DNA of 64,000 nucleotides, taken from positions 94,185,850 through 94,249,849 of the forward strand of contig NC_067473.1 in NCBI RefSeq assembly GCF_947179515.1, in the 5' to 3' direction. Shown here one piece after another: positions 43,450 through 56,310 of the stretch (position 1 is the stretch's first letter; every line of letters starts with the position of its first letter). The position numbers and the translations under genes were made by a program. Under the pieces are notes generated by a model that did no database searches, was not told where the DNA came from, and worked only from the letters and a program-made list of their open reading frames with translations. Source of the DNA: Apodemus sylvaticus (Eukaryota > Chordata > Mammalia > Rodentia > Muridae).

Positions 43450-46400
43450 CTTAATACAGTGAGTCATTTACAGAAAAAAAGAACATAAAATTATCAAAAT
43501 ACATGTGGGACCTGAAGTGTTCATCATTCTGTAGACTCAAGTTGAGTTTTCATGAGTTCAAATTACTGGAAAATTAAATGGTTTTACAAACATTTGTTTA
43601 TGGATGACTGTCAAGATACAACACATTTAGATTCCTTTTGAAAGCGTGGAAGTTTGGGAATCAACCAAGTTGTATTTGTCCCCAAGGTCCTTTATCATGC
43701 TCAGCCTCTCCCTTTATGAGCATCTTCTACCATGATACTGTATTTGCTGCCATATGTTAACTCACTGGGCTGGATGACTATTATTGTCACTCAGAGAACA
43801 TGATTTCTTCAGAGCACTGCTATGCTTTCATATAATTAATGAGTTTGCCTGTGAATAGACACATATTGGGATGCACACTCCAATGTGGAACATACAGAGC
43901 TGTCTTCCTGCCATAAAATACTGTGAAGTCCATGCAGAGCTCTTCCCCTCTAATAACAGGAAAACAATAATGATTTCTTCTGCCTTATAGTTTTTTGCTT
44001 TTCTGAATATAATATAGTTTAAATAATAAAGTAATGAAGTATTCAGACTGGCTTCTCTATGGAATATGCAATTATGTTCCCTGAGTAGATATTCAGATAT
44101 CAGTATCTCATTTCTTCTTTGTGCTCAATGATAGAACATGACAAGGTATGCCTAATATTGTTTATCCTTTCACCTCCTTGACAGGGATTATATTTATTCC
44201 CAGGCTTTAAAAGTTAAAAAAAAGCTGCAATAGATATCCCATGCTGTATGGAGAATTCCATTTTGTATGAAAATAAGGTTTTGAATCATTTAAGTGAATA
44301 CAGAGCCTGCAGGATGACAGAGTAAGAATATGCTCTGTAGTAATATCACAGATTGTCCTTCAAGGTGGTGTGACCATTTGCATTTCTATCAACAGTGACT
44401 GGAAATTCAGGTTGCCCCACATACATTCAATCATTCTGTTTGTCAGTATTCTGTACTTGAAGTATTGTCACAGATATGTAGCAGTGCATTAATCACTTAA
44501 CTTACATGCCAAGTTTCATAAAATGTAGTATGTATTTTTTCATAATGAACAACTCTATGTATATTCTCTTTAATGAGGTACATGTGGAGGTCATTATTCC
44601 ATTTTCAAAAGTGATATAATAATATTATAATTTAAAAAGTAAATGCATTATGCAAAAATAAGTTAAAAGATTGTCTTCATGTTGCAGTGTCCCTTGATTT
44701 TTAACGTTAGTAGTTATTTAATAAAGGTTTGAAAATTGTCCTAGTCTCTTCTCAGTGTTTTCTACAGACCAGTATTTGCCACATCATTAAAGTCTGGCTT
44801 TACACATTCTTTAATGGCTAAAATTTGGTATTGTACTAACTTATCTCAAAAGCTGGAGATAAATAGAATTTGCCTGTATTATACTATAAGAGTACTCTAG
44901 TTTCATATTTACATTTAGCTCTGTGAAAATTTTTGGGTAGTTTACATGACAACTGATTTTCTTCGGCCTGTATATAATTGCTTTTATATAGATATGCACT
45001 TGTTCTGACATTTGTGCAAGGGACTGAAATTTGTTTAAAATCTTTCTGTTCAGCTAATTGAAACTATTTTTTGGTGTCCTTGAGCTCTCATTTGGGTCCC
45101 CAAATATGTGTGAGAATATAGTTATGCAGATAAATGCTAACACAGGCAACGTGACTCGGTCAGTTGCCAAATGTAACAGCGCCATTCTATAGGTAACTAC
45201 ATTTAATATCTTGTCATTTATTTAATAACAGTGGCTACATTTGGTCAAACATCTGGAAGGTACTATCAACAAAATGAATCTCATATTAAGTAGTCAATTA
45301 TCCAGAGGAAAATTTTATTACAATGAACATTTACTGTTCAATTTCAAAACTGTTTATTACAATGAACAGTGAAATATACAAGGAGAGCTGAAAATTAAGT
45401 ATAGGCAATGCATTTACATGGATAATTTGGGGCATAGTTTTTCCTGTACCAGTAAACAAAAAATTTAAAATAATAATGGAATAATCAAGTATCTCTCGAG
45501 TATACAGAAATATATGTCTCAATGACAGGGAGAAGGTTGTGCTTACAAAACATTGTCAATGCTTCATTAAGCCATTTATAGTCAATGAACTCATTTTTAT
45601 ATCTCATATGTAATTTGTCAAGTACAGACCCATGTCTCTACTTAAGATAAAAATGTATGTTCATCAGCAGGAGAAGAGCCAATCCCTACATGCCTTTACC
45701 TGCTCTTGTACAGCTATCCATGATTCTTCACTGAGGAGTTTGGACACTGGGTCATCATAGCATAAACACCCCAATAAAATGTACACACTCCTATTCACCA
45801 TCAAGTAAACCAGTATGAACAAACAAAAGTAGAGATATGTTCAGGTACAATCTGATAAAAACATTCATTGTATTTCTATTGAAAATGTCCTTATGCAAGA
45901 ATAAATGTTCTCATTACCAGAAGATCCTTCAACAGAGATATATTATTTATTTATTCACTCACAGAACATGAATGAACCTTTAAAGAAACATTTCCAGTTC
46001 AAAACTTAAGTTAATTCACTGAAGAATATGTCCTGTATGATTTCATTCAAATGAAATTTATCAATTGAAAAAATACATAAGTAAAAAAACGTAAGTCTGA
46101 AATACCAGAGGGTCAGAGTTTGATATGTAAGAGTAAGAGAAATTGATCCAAAACGATTTCAATATTATGAGAATAATGTATATGTTTATGTATGGTACCT
46201 ATGTTAATAATTAGATATGTATATTTTTGTGAATGTATAGTAAATATAATAATGTTACAGTATATACATTTTTGAATCAAATCAATCCTGTGTGTTCCCT
46301 TGATTATAATTAAAAGTATATTTTCTTATACAGAGTCAGAATATAGTCAACCTATTTTCAATAAGTTGAAAAGAGTGTTGAATGATTTGCTTCCATTTTG

Positions 46401-46732
46401 TATTCTTGCAATATGCTAGAGACTATGACCACAAAGTTCTAGAAGCTCATTTCATCCCTGATGATAACTAGATGTGTGTCTCAATTATACTCCCCCCACT
46501 TCTCTGCAATTCATTTGTGTGTATGTACACAAAATTAAAGTAAATTTCAAATTATACAGAAAGACCAATTTGCTGATCCATATTTGTAATTGAATTGAAA
46601 TGCACTGACATTCTGCTATTCTCCCTTAAGTAACCACATTTTCATTTATTACTTTCACTTTTGAGTTATTTTTCACATGCAAGAAGCCCATATAACTGTC
46701 CCCTCTTTGTATACTGATACACAGACTAGCGC

Positions 46733-46740
46733 ATTTGCAT
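46733..46740 (+). promoter_or_regulatory. Octamer ATTTGCAT of V-kappa pseudogene 3
   Basis: Perfect immunoglobulin octamer about 100 bp upstream of the leader ATG, as in functional V-kappa promoters; kept although the gene is dead. Confidence 0.9.
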
Positions 46741-46838
46741 ATTGCACCCTAGGGAGGTCCTTGCCCTGCTGGACTGAGATAAAACTTCCACTGTCTGCTT
46801 GCCTTCACTGGTCATTCTCCTAAGTATTTCTCCTCAAA

Positions 46839-47568
46839 ATGATGAGTCCTGCCCAGTTCCTGTTCTGGGTTCAGGGTAATGAGGGCAGGAGGTAATGGAG
46901 AAAAATGACAATGCAGGGTGATCTCTGGGTGCCTATGTGTACTGTTCATTTGTGATGGGGAAAGTCACATTATTCAGGAGGGGCATGTGAGGTTCTGTTA
47001 TGCCCTAATGAGAAATTCCAGATGGAACAGTCGCTGTGCTAAGATTAAGATTCTGACATAGATTGGATGGAATGGTATAGTCTCTGATAATTAGAACCTT
47101 CAAATCACTTGTTTTGTGAAAAAGCACTTGATATATAATATTTTTAAATCTCAAAAACTGCCAGGATCTCACCTGAAAGAAATAACATAAAAGATTTCAT
47201 AAAGATTGTTCAGGAAGTTTGCAAATGACTTTACACTATTGTACTGCAATTTCAGAAACCACTGGTGATGTTGTCATGACCCAGACTCCATTGTCATTGT
47301 CGGTTACAATTGGACAACCAGCCTCCATCTCTTGCAAATCAAGTCAGAGCCTCTTACATAGTAATGGAAAGACATGTTGAATTGGTTACTAGAGAGGCCA
47401 GGCCAGTCTCCAAAATGCCTAATCTCTCTGGTGTCCAAACTGGACACTGGAGTCACTTGATAGATTCAGTGGCAATGGATCAGTGACAGACTTTACACTT
47501 AAAATCAGCAGAGTGGAGTCTGAGGATTTGGGAGTTTATTACTGCTTTCAAGGTACACCTTTTCTTCA
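46839..47568 (+). pseudogene. Igkv: IGKV1-like V-kappa pseudogene 3 (duplication unit A)
   Basis: Leader exon 46839-46875 starts ATGATGAGT as in the functional copy. It lacks 12 bp of the hydrophobic core (reads QFLFWVQ where the other has QFLFLLVLWIQ), and its donor is GTAATG. The V exon 47256-47568 starts with ETTGDVVMTQTP and keeps Cys23 and the last Cys (YYCFQGT). Disabling changes are TGTTGA in CDR1 in place of a tyrosine-leucine pair, giving a stop just before Trp35. One base is also inserted at the GVPDRF site (reads GTCACTTGATAG, about 47451-47463), which shifts the frame and creates stops. It is the broken sister of the gene at 55555. Confidence 0.93.
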
Positions 47569-47596
47569 CACAATGATATAGACCCTAACAAAAACT
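47569..47596 (+). promoter_or_regulatory. Recombination signal (12-RSS) of pseudogene 3
   Basis: Heptamer CACAATG (47569-47575; consensus CACAGTG, one mismatch), 12-bp spacer, nonamer ACAAAAACT (47588-47596; one mismatch from the best form). Still recognisable by RAG in principle. Confidence 0.88.
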
Positions 47597-48155
47597 TCTG
47601 TGCCTAGGGCCACCTAGCTGGCAATGGATAGGTACAGAGCACTCTGTGTATATGAGAGTGGGAGGGGATGGGGAACATGAATCATTGTTTGCAGCTGAGA
47701 GGAGCACTAGCTAGCCTTATCTGCCTGGATGAGTGGTCTGTGTAGATCTCAAAGACCACCAATTTCTGATCCTTCTTGTAATAGCCATCATATTGCCTCT
47801 GCATCAGGAGAATTTCATCCCATTAATCTAGCTAATTATTGATAATTTTAACTATTTTTCATTGATTCTTTGAGCTTTGTTTCTATTGTTTTCTTTTAAT
47901 GAAGTTTGTGTGTTTGTCAAACTCTCATTCAGATTTTTTAAATGCTTATATGTCTGTTCATATGCTTTTCCATCTTTCTAACTAGACTTGGGACCATTGT
48001 TTTAAGTGTCCAATAAATATGTAGATTTTATTTTCTAAGGCACAGTGTAAGCATAAATTCAGTATATTAATTTAGAGGTTTATTTTGATTTCCTTTTCAA
48101 TGTTTCTTATGTCGTTATGTTGATCTTTGTGATTCTGGCATAATTATGGGTGCTG
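47597..48155. other. 3' flank of pseudogene 3
   Basis: Homologous to 56311-56865 in unit B. No additional gene. Confidence 0.6.
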
Positions 48156-48375
48156 ACCCCATGAACGGGTTCCAAAGTAGATGTAAGGAACAAGTGAGAG
48201 GAGGGATGAGTAAGACACCAAGACAGGGAGGGATGCCTTGCAACTCTAACGGACTAATGATCAAAAAATTGTCTTTATTTATATAGATTCAAAAATATTC
48301 ATGATTTCAAGAATTACAGATCATATCATTTTGTCCTGGGCATAAATTTCTAGTATGCTCAGAGTTCCAGGTTAA
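48156..48375. repeat. LTR-like block shared by both duplication units
   Basis: GACCCCATGAACGGGTTCC...GAGTAAGACACCAAGACAGGGAGG...CTTTATTTATA; its homologue is at 56870-57075. It resembles the end of a rodent ERV LTR on the minus strand (TTTATT signal), family unresolved. It was present before the duplication. Confidence 0.4.
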
Positions 48376-48429
48376 AAATGGCAAAAACACAAAACAAAAC
48401 AAAACAAAAAACCCCCAAAAACCTTTATT

Positions 48430-49035
48430 ATAGTCAACTTCATATCTTTATTCTTTTTTCATTGTTATATTTAATCTTGTTTTACAGTTCAGTTGTTATC
48501 CCCCCCCCAGTCTACCCTCCAACAGTTCCTTATCCCATTCCTCCTCTCCAGTCTCTAAGAGGATGTCCCTACACTACCACATCTCTGCACATACTGCCAG
48601 GGCTCAATATTCCCTGGGGCCTTAAGTCTTTCTAGGGTAAGGTGCACCACCACTCATTGAGGCCAGACCAGGAAGTCCTCTGCAACACATCTGCAATGTG
48701 TTGTTGGACTTGGTCCAGCTTGTGTATGCTGACTGGTTGGTGACTCAGTGTCTGAGAGATCTCAGGGGTCCTGCTGTTTTGAGAATGCTTGTGGTCTCCA
48801 ATGTGGTCACTTTTCTCCTCAACTTCTTCCAGCCTTTCCCTAATTCAACCACAGGTTCCCTTGGTTGATCATTGATTGGGTAAGTATCTGCTTCTGTCTC
48901 AGTCAGCTGCTTGTTGGATCTCTTGGATGGCAGCCATGCTAGGCTCCTGTCTGTAAGTACATCATAGCATCAGTAATAGTGTCAGGAGACGCCCCTTGAA
49001 ATGGGCCCCAATTTGTGCCAGTCACTTGATCTTTC
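48430..49035 (-). mobile_element. Old LINE-1 3' UTR fragment between the duplication units
   Basis: The word order (GTTATCCCCCCCCCAGTCTACCCTCC, GGTGACTCAGTGTCTGAGAG, CTCAGTCAGCTGCTTGTTGGATCTC) is that of an Lx-type 3' UTR on the minus strand, as at 18690-19200. No counterpart at the end of unit B. Confidence 0.7.
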
Positions 49036-49516
49036 CCTCAGTCTGTACAGTGAATACAGTGACTCATTTATGGAAAAAGTTAGAACATGAAACTAGGAAG
49101 ATCCATGAAGAACATGAAGTGTCAATCATCCTGTAGACTCAAGTTCAGTTGTTATGACTTCAAATTAGTGACAAGGTAAAGTTGATTTTACAAACCTTTA
49201 GTTATGAATGACTGTCAAGATGCAAATCATAATTTCTTTTGGAAGCATAGAAAATTGAGAATCAATGAAGCTGTATGTGTTCCCAGTGTCCTGAGCATGC
49301 TCAGCCTCTCCCATTTTGAGTGTCTTATACTATAGAGCTGCATTTATTGCAGTATGTGAATTTACTGTGGTCTGGATGCCTATTTTTGTCACTCAGAGAA
49401 CATGATTTCTTCAGAGTATTGCTGTGTTTTAATATAATTAATGAATTTGCCCCTGAAAAGATATATATTGGGATATGTTCTCCATTGTAGAACATACTGA
49501 GCTGTCCCCCTGCCAT

Positions 49517-51140
49517 GGCATGTGCTAACACTCCTAGGATCATAACATCAGAGTTTGGGAGGACCCAACATCTGTACCAATACATGGAGGAACTAGGACC
49601 AGTGGGATGCAGGCACCCAGGAACTCCATCAGACCAGTGGCACAGGTTCCTTCCAGTCTGTCTGGGCAGGGGCCATGAACAGACCTTGGGCGCCAACTCC
49701 ACAACCAGTGCCACAACACCCAGAGGAAGCTCCACTGCCAGGTTCTCTAACTTGCCCAGAATCATAGGATCTTAGGATTCCAGGAACCCAGGAGCTTGGT
49801 TGCCCCCGTATCTCAGGGTCACAGAGGCAACTTTACTCCCAGGAGCTTGGACAAACCCAGGATCTCAGGATCCCTGCATTCCAGAATCACAGGATAACAG
49901 AGACAGCTGGACTCTGAGGAGTTCTGACGCAACCAGGATCACAGGAAGGACAGGCTCCAGTCAGAAATAGAGAAGGCAGGTGGCACTAGAGATAACCAGA
50001 TGGCAGGAGGCAACTATAAGAACATTAGCAGCAGAAATCAACGTTTATGTGGCATCATAAGAACCCAACTCTTCCACCATAGCAAGTCCTGTATACACCA
50101 TCACACCGGAAAAGCAAGATTCAGATCTGAAATCACTTCTTATGATAATAGAAGACTTTAAGAAGGACATAAATAACTCCCTTAAAGAAATATAGGAGAA
50201 CGCAGGTAAACAGCTAGAAGCCCTTCATTAGGAAACACAAAATTCACTTAAAGCATTACAGGAAAATACAATCAAACAGGTGAAGGAAATGAACAAAACC
50301 ACCAAGGACCTAAAAATGGAATTATAAACAATAAAGAAATCACAAAGTGAGACAGGACTTGAGCTAGAAAACCTAGGAAAGAGATCAGGAGTCGTAGATG
50401 CAAGCATCACCAACAGAATACAAGAGATAGGAGAATCTCAAGTGCAGAAGATACCATAGAAAACATCAACACAACAGACAAAGAAAATGAAAAAAGCAAA
50501 AATCTCCTAACCCAAATATCTAGGAAATCCAGGATACAATGAGAAGACCAAACCTCAGGATAATAGGTATAGAAGAGAGTGAAATACCCAACTTAAAGGG
50601 CCAGTAAATGTCTTCAACAAAATTATAGAAGAAAACTTCCCTAACCTAAGGAAAGTGATGCCCATGAGCATACAAGAAGCCTTCAGAACTCCAAATAGAC
50701 TGGGCCAGAAAAGAAATTCCTCCTGACACATAATAATCAAAACACCAAATGTATTCAACAAAGAAAGAATATTGAAAGCAGTAAGGGAACAAAGTTCAAA
50801 TAACATATAAATTATACCAGACTTCTCAGCAGAGACCATGAAATCTAGAAGATCCTGCACAGATACCCTACAGACCCTTAGAAAACACAAATGCCAACCC
50901 AGGCTACTCTATCTAGCAAATCTCTCAATTATTATAGATGGAGAAAACAAGACATTCCATGACAAAACCAAATATAGACAAATCTTTCCACAAGTCCATC
51001 CCTACAAACGATAATAGATGAAAATTACACCCTAGAAAAAGCAAGAATCTTTCAACAAATACACACAAACATAATTCTACCTCTAACAATAAAAATAACA
51101 GGAAGTAACAATTATTTTCTTCAATATCTCTTAAAATTAA
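49517..51140 (+). mobile_element. Old LINE-1 5' UTR and ORF1 remnant, plus strand
   Basis: 5' UTR-like start (49517-49980: repeated CAGGATCTCAGGATCCC words). A degenerate ORF1 follows (50040-51060) in which the coiled-coil, RRM-like (GAAGACCAAACCTCAGGATAATAGG) and C-terminal codons can be followed. It ends at the first bases of ORF2 (ACAGGAAGTAACAATTATTTTC) at about 51140. ORF2 is missing. Confidence 0.75.
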
Positions 51141-52215
51141 AATTAATATTATCAACATATTCTAATAGATTAAAATTCAAAAATATGAGGAATTAGAAAT
51201 TTGTTGATTGCCACATCATGGTCTTTCTAATTTGGTAATTGGAGAAATATATCCAATATTGTACAATCCATATACACTTTCTGCTTGTTTTTCTGAACAG
51301 TGTCTTGCTGTGTACCATATGATGGTCTTGAAATCATGCTTCTCCTATCTCAGTCTATTAGTAGGATTGGTTATTAGATGTTTTTACTCTATACTATGTT
51401 TTTCAGAGCAGCTTACATATTGCAAAATTACTTATACAGCCAAAAGAAACATAGACAATTAATTTGGGAGGTGACTTATAAGAAGATAATAGTGACACTG
51501 TATGTTTTGCTTGATATTTATAATTGTTGAATCAGTTTTGAAGATGACTTTATAAGTTGCTCTTTTTTGAGATGAATGCTTTTCAAAATTATCAGCTAAT
51601 GAACCAGAATCTTACCCCCAACTAATGTCTGTACCACCCTCCAAGGAGAACTGTTGTTCATTGAAAGTTGATGGATGACTTCATGGATAGACCATCTTAA
51701 TACCTACACCATTTCTTAAATGAATGTAACCTGTTTCCTGTGGGCTGAGAATGATGATAATCACTCAAGTCAAATAGCTTTGACCATAGCAGGATATCTG
51801 TATCTAAATAATTGGGTCTAGAATTCATTCCTTGGCACAGCAGAACTGTCAACCCTTAGGTTAGCTACTATGGAGGTAAATCCTTGGGTGATGTGAGAGA
51901 CATGAAGTACAGCCTTATTACAATGAACTCCAGTGTCTAAAAATTGTTCTTATTTTGGGTTTGTACCAGTAAGTGCCAAAATGTTAAGCTCTACTAAAAA
52001 TAAAATAAATAAAAAACAAACAAAATGACTTTATTTTTTTATGTTCATTTAATAACAGGTCCATCATTTTTATAATTGGTATAAAAATATATATTGTGTT
52101 GAATATAATAAAAAATAAAAATTAAAATCAACCAATCAATCAATCAAATTATATCAAATCAAACACAGTTACAAAGTAATCTATTGATATTTAATTGTAT
52201 CATTGGGAAATTATG
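51141..52215. other. Unassigned DNA inside unit B insertion
   Basis: About 1.1 kb, AT-rich, no gene recognised; an 84-codon frame at 51208-51462 has no supporting feature. Not present in unit A. Confidence 0.4.
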
Positions 52216-52224
52216 TTAGTTTTC

Positions 52225-52376
52225 CTTTTTTTTTTTTTTTGAGACAGGATTTCTCTGTCAGGATTGCCCTGGCTGTCCTGGAACTCACTCTGTAGAACTC
52301 ACTCGAACTCAGAAATCTTCCTGCCTCTTCCTCCCAAGTCCTGGGATTAAAGGTGTGCACCACCACTCCCTGACCC
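52225..52376 (-). mobile_element. B1 SINE, minus strand
   Basis: Poly-T then GAGACAGGATTTCTCTGT...GGCTGTCCTGGAACTCACT...GGGATTAAAGGTGTGCACCACCAC, the reverse complement of B1. Flanked by TTAGTTTTC (52216-52224 and 52377-52385). Confidence 0.93.
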
Positions 52377-54347
52377 TTAGTTTTCTAATAGCTTGAAATC
52401 TACATATATATACATACCATGTCTATAGTTATGAGATCATTAAGATTATGATTATTAAAAAAGAATTATTCAATAAGTCATCTTTGTAACCTAATCAAGA
52501 TAAATAACTGTAGTACTGTCATAGAAAATACAATAAAATTCAGTAAGATTCAATTTCCATGAGAAAAAAAGATATTTTCTGATGAATCCTCACATAGAGA
52601 GCTCTTCCCTGGGCCTGAAATACTGTGACGTGCATACATAGTTTTTCCCTTCTAATAACAGCCAAAGGCTAATGATTTTTCTGCCTTATAGTTTTGTGTT
52701 TTTCTGAATATCCTATAGTTTGAATAATAAGGGAATTAAGTATTCAGACTTGCTTCTGTATGGAGTATGCAAGGATATTTCCTCTATGGATTTTTGAATG
52801 TCAATATTTTAATCTCTTTTTTGTGCTTAATCATTTTCAATGTCTAGATATGCCGAAGGTTGTTTATCCATTTACCTATAGAAAGGGATCATATTTATTT
52901 CCAGGCTTTCAACGTTAAAAAGCGAAGCTGCAATGGATGCTCCCTGCTGCTTTTTGTATGGAAAGAAGGTTTAAATCCTGTAAGTGACTACAGAACTTTC
53001 AGGATGACAGAGTAAAAACATACTTTGTAGTAATATCACCAGATTGCCCTTCAAGGTGGTGTGACCATTTGCATTTCTGTCAACAGTAAATAGAAATTCA
53101 GGTTGTCCCACATACATTCTATCATTCTGTTTGTCAGTGTTCTGTACTTGTGGCATTCTCACAGATACATAACAGTGTATTAATCACTTAACTAACATGC
53201 CAAGTTTCATAAAATGTTGTATGTATTTTTTCATACTGAACTAACTACTCTATGCATATTTTTACTGGGGTGCATGCTGAGGTCATTGCTCCATTTTCAA
53301 AAGTGATAAATTATACTATAATTTTTAAAAATAAATGCATTATATAAAATAACTAAAAAGATTGTCTTCATTGCTGAAGTGTTCCTTGATTTTTAGATCA
53401 GTAGTTTTTCAATAAAGGTTTTGAAATGTCTTACTCTCTTTGCAGTGTTTTCTACAGGCCAGTATTTGCCACATCATTAAACTCTGTCTTTTACTGCTTT
53501 CATGGATCATAAATTTAGTGGTGTACCAACTTATCTCAATACCAGGGGATAAACAGAATTTCCCCAATTAAATATTATAATTAAATATTGATCTAATTTC
53601 ATGTTCGCATTCACCGATAAGTTTCTGGTAGTTTAGGTAAGGGATGATTAACTTGTGCCTATATATAATGGCTTTTATATAGATACGCATTTGTTCTGAC
53701 ATATGTGCATGGGACAGCAATTTGTTCACTGTCTTTCTGTACATCTCACTGAGGCTCTATTTTCGATGTCCTTGAGGTGTCATTTAGGTCTCCATGTATT
53801 TTTCAGTATATCATCATCAATATAATTGATAACATAGGCAACCTCACTGAGTCAATTGCCACATGCATCCAACATCATTGTACAGGCAACTACATGTAAT
53901 ATCTTGTTTTATTTTTTAAATTTAATAACAGTGGCAACATTTCTTCAAAAATCTGGAAGGTACTAGCAACAAAATTAAGCTCATATTAAGTAGTCAATGA
54001 TCCAGAGAAAAAAATTACAATGAACAGTAAAATATAAAAAGAGAGGTGAAAATTAAGTAGAAGCCATATATTACATTATGCTTTGGAGCATAGTTTCTCC
54101 CCTTTAATACTAAAAAATATAAAAATAATAATGCAATAATCAATTATTTCTTGAGTATAAGAAAATATATGTTGCAATGCCTGGGAGAATGTTGTGCTTA
54201 CAAAAGGTTGTCATTGCTGCATAAAGTCATTTACAGTCAATGAACTGATTTTTATTTCTCATATGGAATCTGTTAAGTACATGCCCATGTATTTGCTCAA
54301 GATAAAGATGTGGGTTCATGTGTAATCTGATAAGAACATTCTATGTA

Positions 54348-54523
54348 GCCGGGTGGTTGTGGCGCACTTCTGTAATCTCAGCACTCTGGTAAGCAGAGAC
54401 AGGCGGATTTCTGAGTTCAAGGCCAGTCTGGTTTACAAAGTGAGTTCCAGGACAGCCAGGGCTATACAGAAAAACCCTGTCTCGAAAAAAACAAATCCAA
54501 AAAACCAAAAAAAAAAATCCAAA
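54348..54523 (+). mobile_element. B1 SINE, plus strand, private to unit B
   Basis: Starts GCCGGGTGGTTGTGGCGCAC, contains GGCGGATTTCTGAGTTCAAG and ends in an A-rich tail. Flanked by the 11-bp direct repeat AACATTCTATG (54335-54345 and 54524-54534). The matching place in unit A (about 45858) has no insertion, so it arrived after the duplication. Confidence 0.93.
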
Positions 54524-55448
54524 AACATTCTATGAATAACTGCTTAACTTTAAAAATTAAATATGTCCATATGCAAGAATAAATGCTATAATTACCAGAA
54601 GATCTAGCAACAAAGATCATTTATTTATTCAAAGATCATGTGTGATCCTTTAAAGAAACATCTATAGTGTGAAAATTAAGTTAGTTTACTGAAGAACATG
54701 TGCTATATGATTTCATTCAAATGAAAATTGAGAAGTGAGAAACACATAAGCAAAATACATAATTCTGACCCACAAGAAGTTCAGAGCTTGTTTGATGTGT
54801 AAGAGTAAGAGAAATTGTTCAAAACTGACTCCAACATTATGAGAATGATACATATATTTATATATAGGACAAATGGTAATAATTGCACATATATATTATC
54901 TATATATCTGTATATAGATATATATGTATATATATGTGTATGAGTATTTTTGAATATGCAATAAGTATGGTAATGCTTATAGTATACACTTTTTTGAATC
55001 ACATTAATCCCTTAAATGTGTTCCCTTAATTGTAATTAAAAGTATATTTTCTTATATAGAGTCAGAATAGAGTCAATAAAATGAAAAGAGTTGAGTGATT
55101 TGCTTCCATCCTATATTCTTGCAATGCACTACAGACTGTGTACACAAAGTTCTGGGAGATCATTTCTTCCCTGTTGATAACTAGCAGTGTGTCTCAATTA
55201 CACTCCTCTCCTTCTCTTCAAATTAGTCGTGTGTGTGTGTGTGTAAATACACAAAATTTAAGTAAATTTCAAATTATACAGGAAGACTAAATTGTTGATC
55301 CATATTTATAATTAAATTGATGTGAACTGACAGTCTTTTAACAACCTGCTAGTCTCCCTTCAGCAACCACATTTTGTTTTATTAATTTCACTTTTTGTAT
55401 TATTTTTCACATTCAAAAAGTCCATATAACTGATATACAAACCAGAAA

Positions 55449-55456
55449 ATTTGCAT
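55449..55456 (+). promoter_or_regulatory. Octamer ATTTGCAT of the functional V-kappa gene
   Basis: Perfect octamer about 100 bp before the leader ATG; binds Oct-1/Oct-2 with OCA-B in B cells. A GATAAAA TATA-like element follows at about 55494-55500. Confidence 0.93.
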
Positions 55457-55554
55457 ATTGCTCCCTAGGGAGGTCCTTGCCCTGCTGGCCTGAGATAAAA
55501 TCTCAACTGTCCTCTTGCCTTCACTGATCACTCTCCTAAGTTCATCTCCTCAAA

Positions 55555-56282
55555 ATGATGAGTCTTGCCCAGTTCCTGTTTCTGTTAGTGCTTTGGATTC
55601 AGGGTAAGGAGAACAGGAGGTAATTAAGGACAATGGCATTGGAGGGTGATCTCTGGGTGCCTATGTTCATTTGTGATGGGGCAGGTCACGTTCTCCAGGA
55701 TGTGAGGTTTTGTTACATCCTAATGAGAAATTCTAGATAGAACAGTAGCTATAATAAGATCAATATTCTGAGAAAGATTGGATGGAACTCTACAGACTTT
55801 GATGTTTAGAAACTTTAAATCACTTGTTTTTTCAAAAGGTCTTTGATAAATGATAGTTTTAAATTTCAAAAACTGCCAGAATCTCACCTGAAAGGAATAA
55901 CATAAGAGATTTCATAAAGATTGTTTAGGAAGCTTGCAAATGACTTTACACTACTGTATTATAATTTCAGAAACCAGCGGTGATGTTGTGATGACCCAGA
56001 CTCCACTGTCTTTGTCGGTTACCATTGGACAACCAGCCTCCATCTCTTGCAAGTCAAGTCAGAGCCTCTTATATAGTAATGGAAAGACCTATCTGCATTG
56101 GTTATTACAGAGGCCAGGCCAGTCTCCACAGCTCCTTATCTATCAGGTGTCAAAACTGGGCACTGGGGTCCCTGACAGGTTCAGTGGCAGTGGCTCAGAG
56201 ACAGATTTTACACTTAAAATCAGCAGAGTAGAGCCTGAGGATTTGGGAGTTTATTACTGTGCACAAGATACACATGATCCTA
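55555..56282 (+). CDS. Igkv: Germline V-kappa gene segment, IGKV1-like, apparently functional
   Basis: Encodes the variable part of an antibody kappa light chain after V-J joining in B cells. Exon 1 is 55555-55603 (MMSLAQFLFLLVLWIQ, hydrophobic signal peptide), donor GGTAAGG. The intron is 367 bp, with acceptor TTTCAG ending at 55970. Exon 2 is 55971-56282 and finishes the leader with ETSG. The mature V then begins at 55982 with DVVMTQTPLSLS. Framework cysteines 23 (56048-56050) and 88 are present. A 16-residue CDR1 (KSSQSLLYSNGKTYLH) is followed by tryptophan, then CDR2 QVSKLGT and germline CDR3 AQDTHDP. There are no stops, splice sites are good and the recombination signal is near perfect. 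The two adjacent ATGs are both in frame. An uninterrupted frame into the intron at 55934 is not the real start. Assignment to mouse-type IGKV1 is by motif recall. Confidence 0.95.
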
Positions 56283-56310
56283 CACAGTGATACAGACACT
56301 AACAAAAACC
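56283..56310 (+). promoter_or_regulatory. Recombination signal (12-RSS) of the functional V-kappa gene
   Basis: Consensus heptamer CACAGTG (56283-56289), 12-bp spacer, consensus nonamer ACAAAAACC (56302-56310). Confidence 0.96.

Larger units (their letters stand above)
43450..48400 (+). repeat. Tandem duplication unit A
   Basis: About 5 kb that aligns by eye, block after block, with 49050-49516 plus 52610-57075. Shared blocks include the GTAGACTCAAGTT region, the AATAACAGxxAAA...TCTGCCTTATAGTTTT region, the leader and V exons, and the 3' end with GAGTAAGACACCAAGAC. Head-to-tail orientation. It carries V-kappa pseudogene 3. Confidence 0.85.

Noticed and set aside
49325..49765. 146-codon minus-strand frame
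   Set aside because: Spans the junction of duplication unit B and an old L1 5' UTR; no homologue in unit A and no gene signals.
55934..56290. 118-codon frame starting in the V-kappa intron
   Set aside because: The true start is the leader exon at 55555; the first residues of this frame are intron read-through before the acceptor at 55970.
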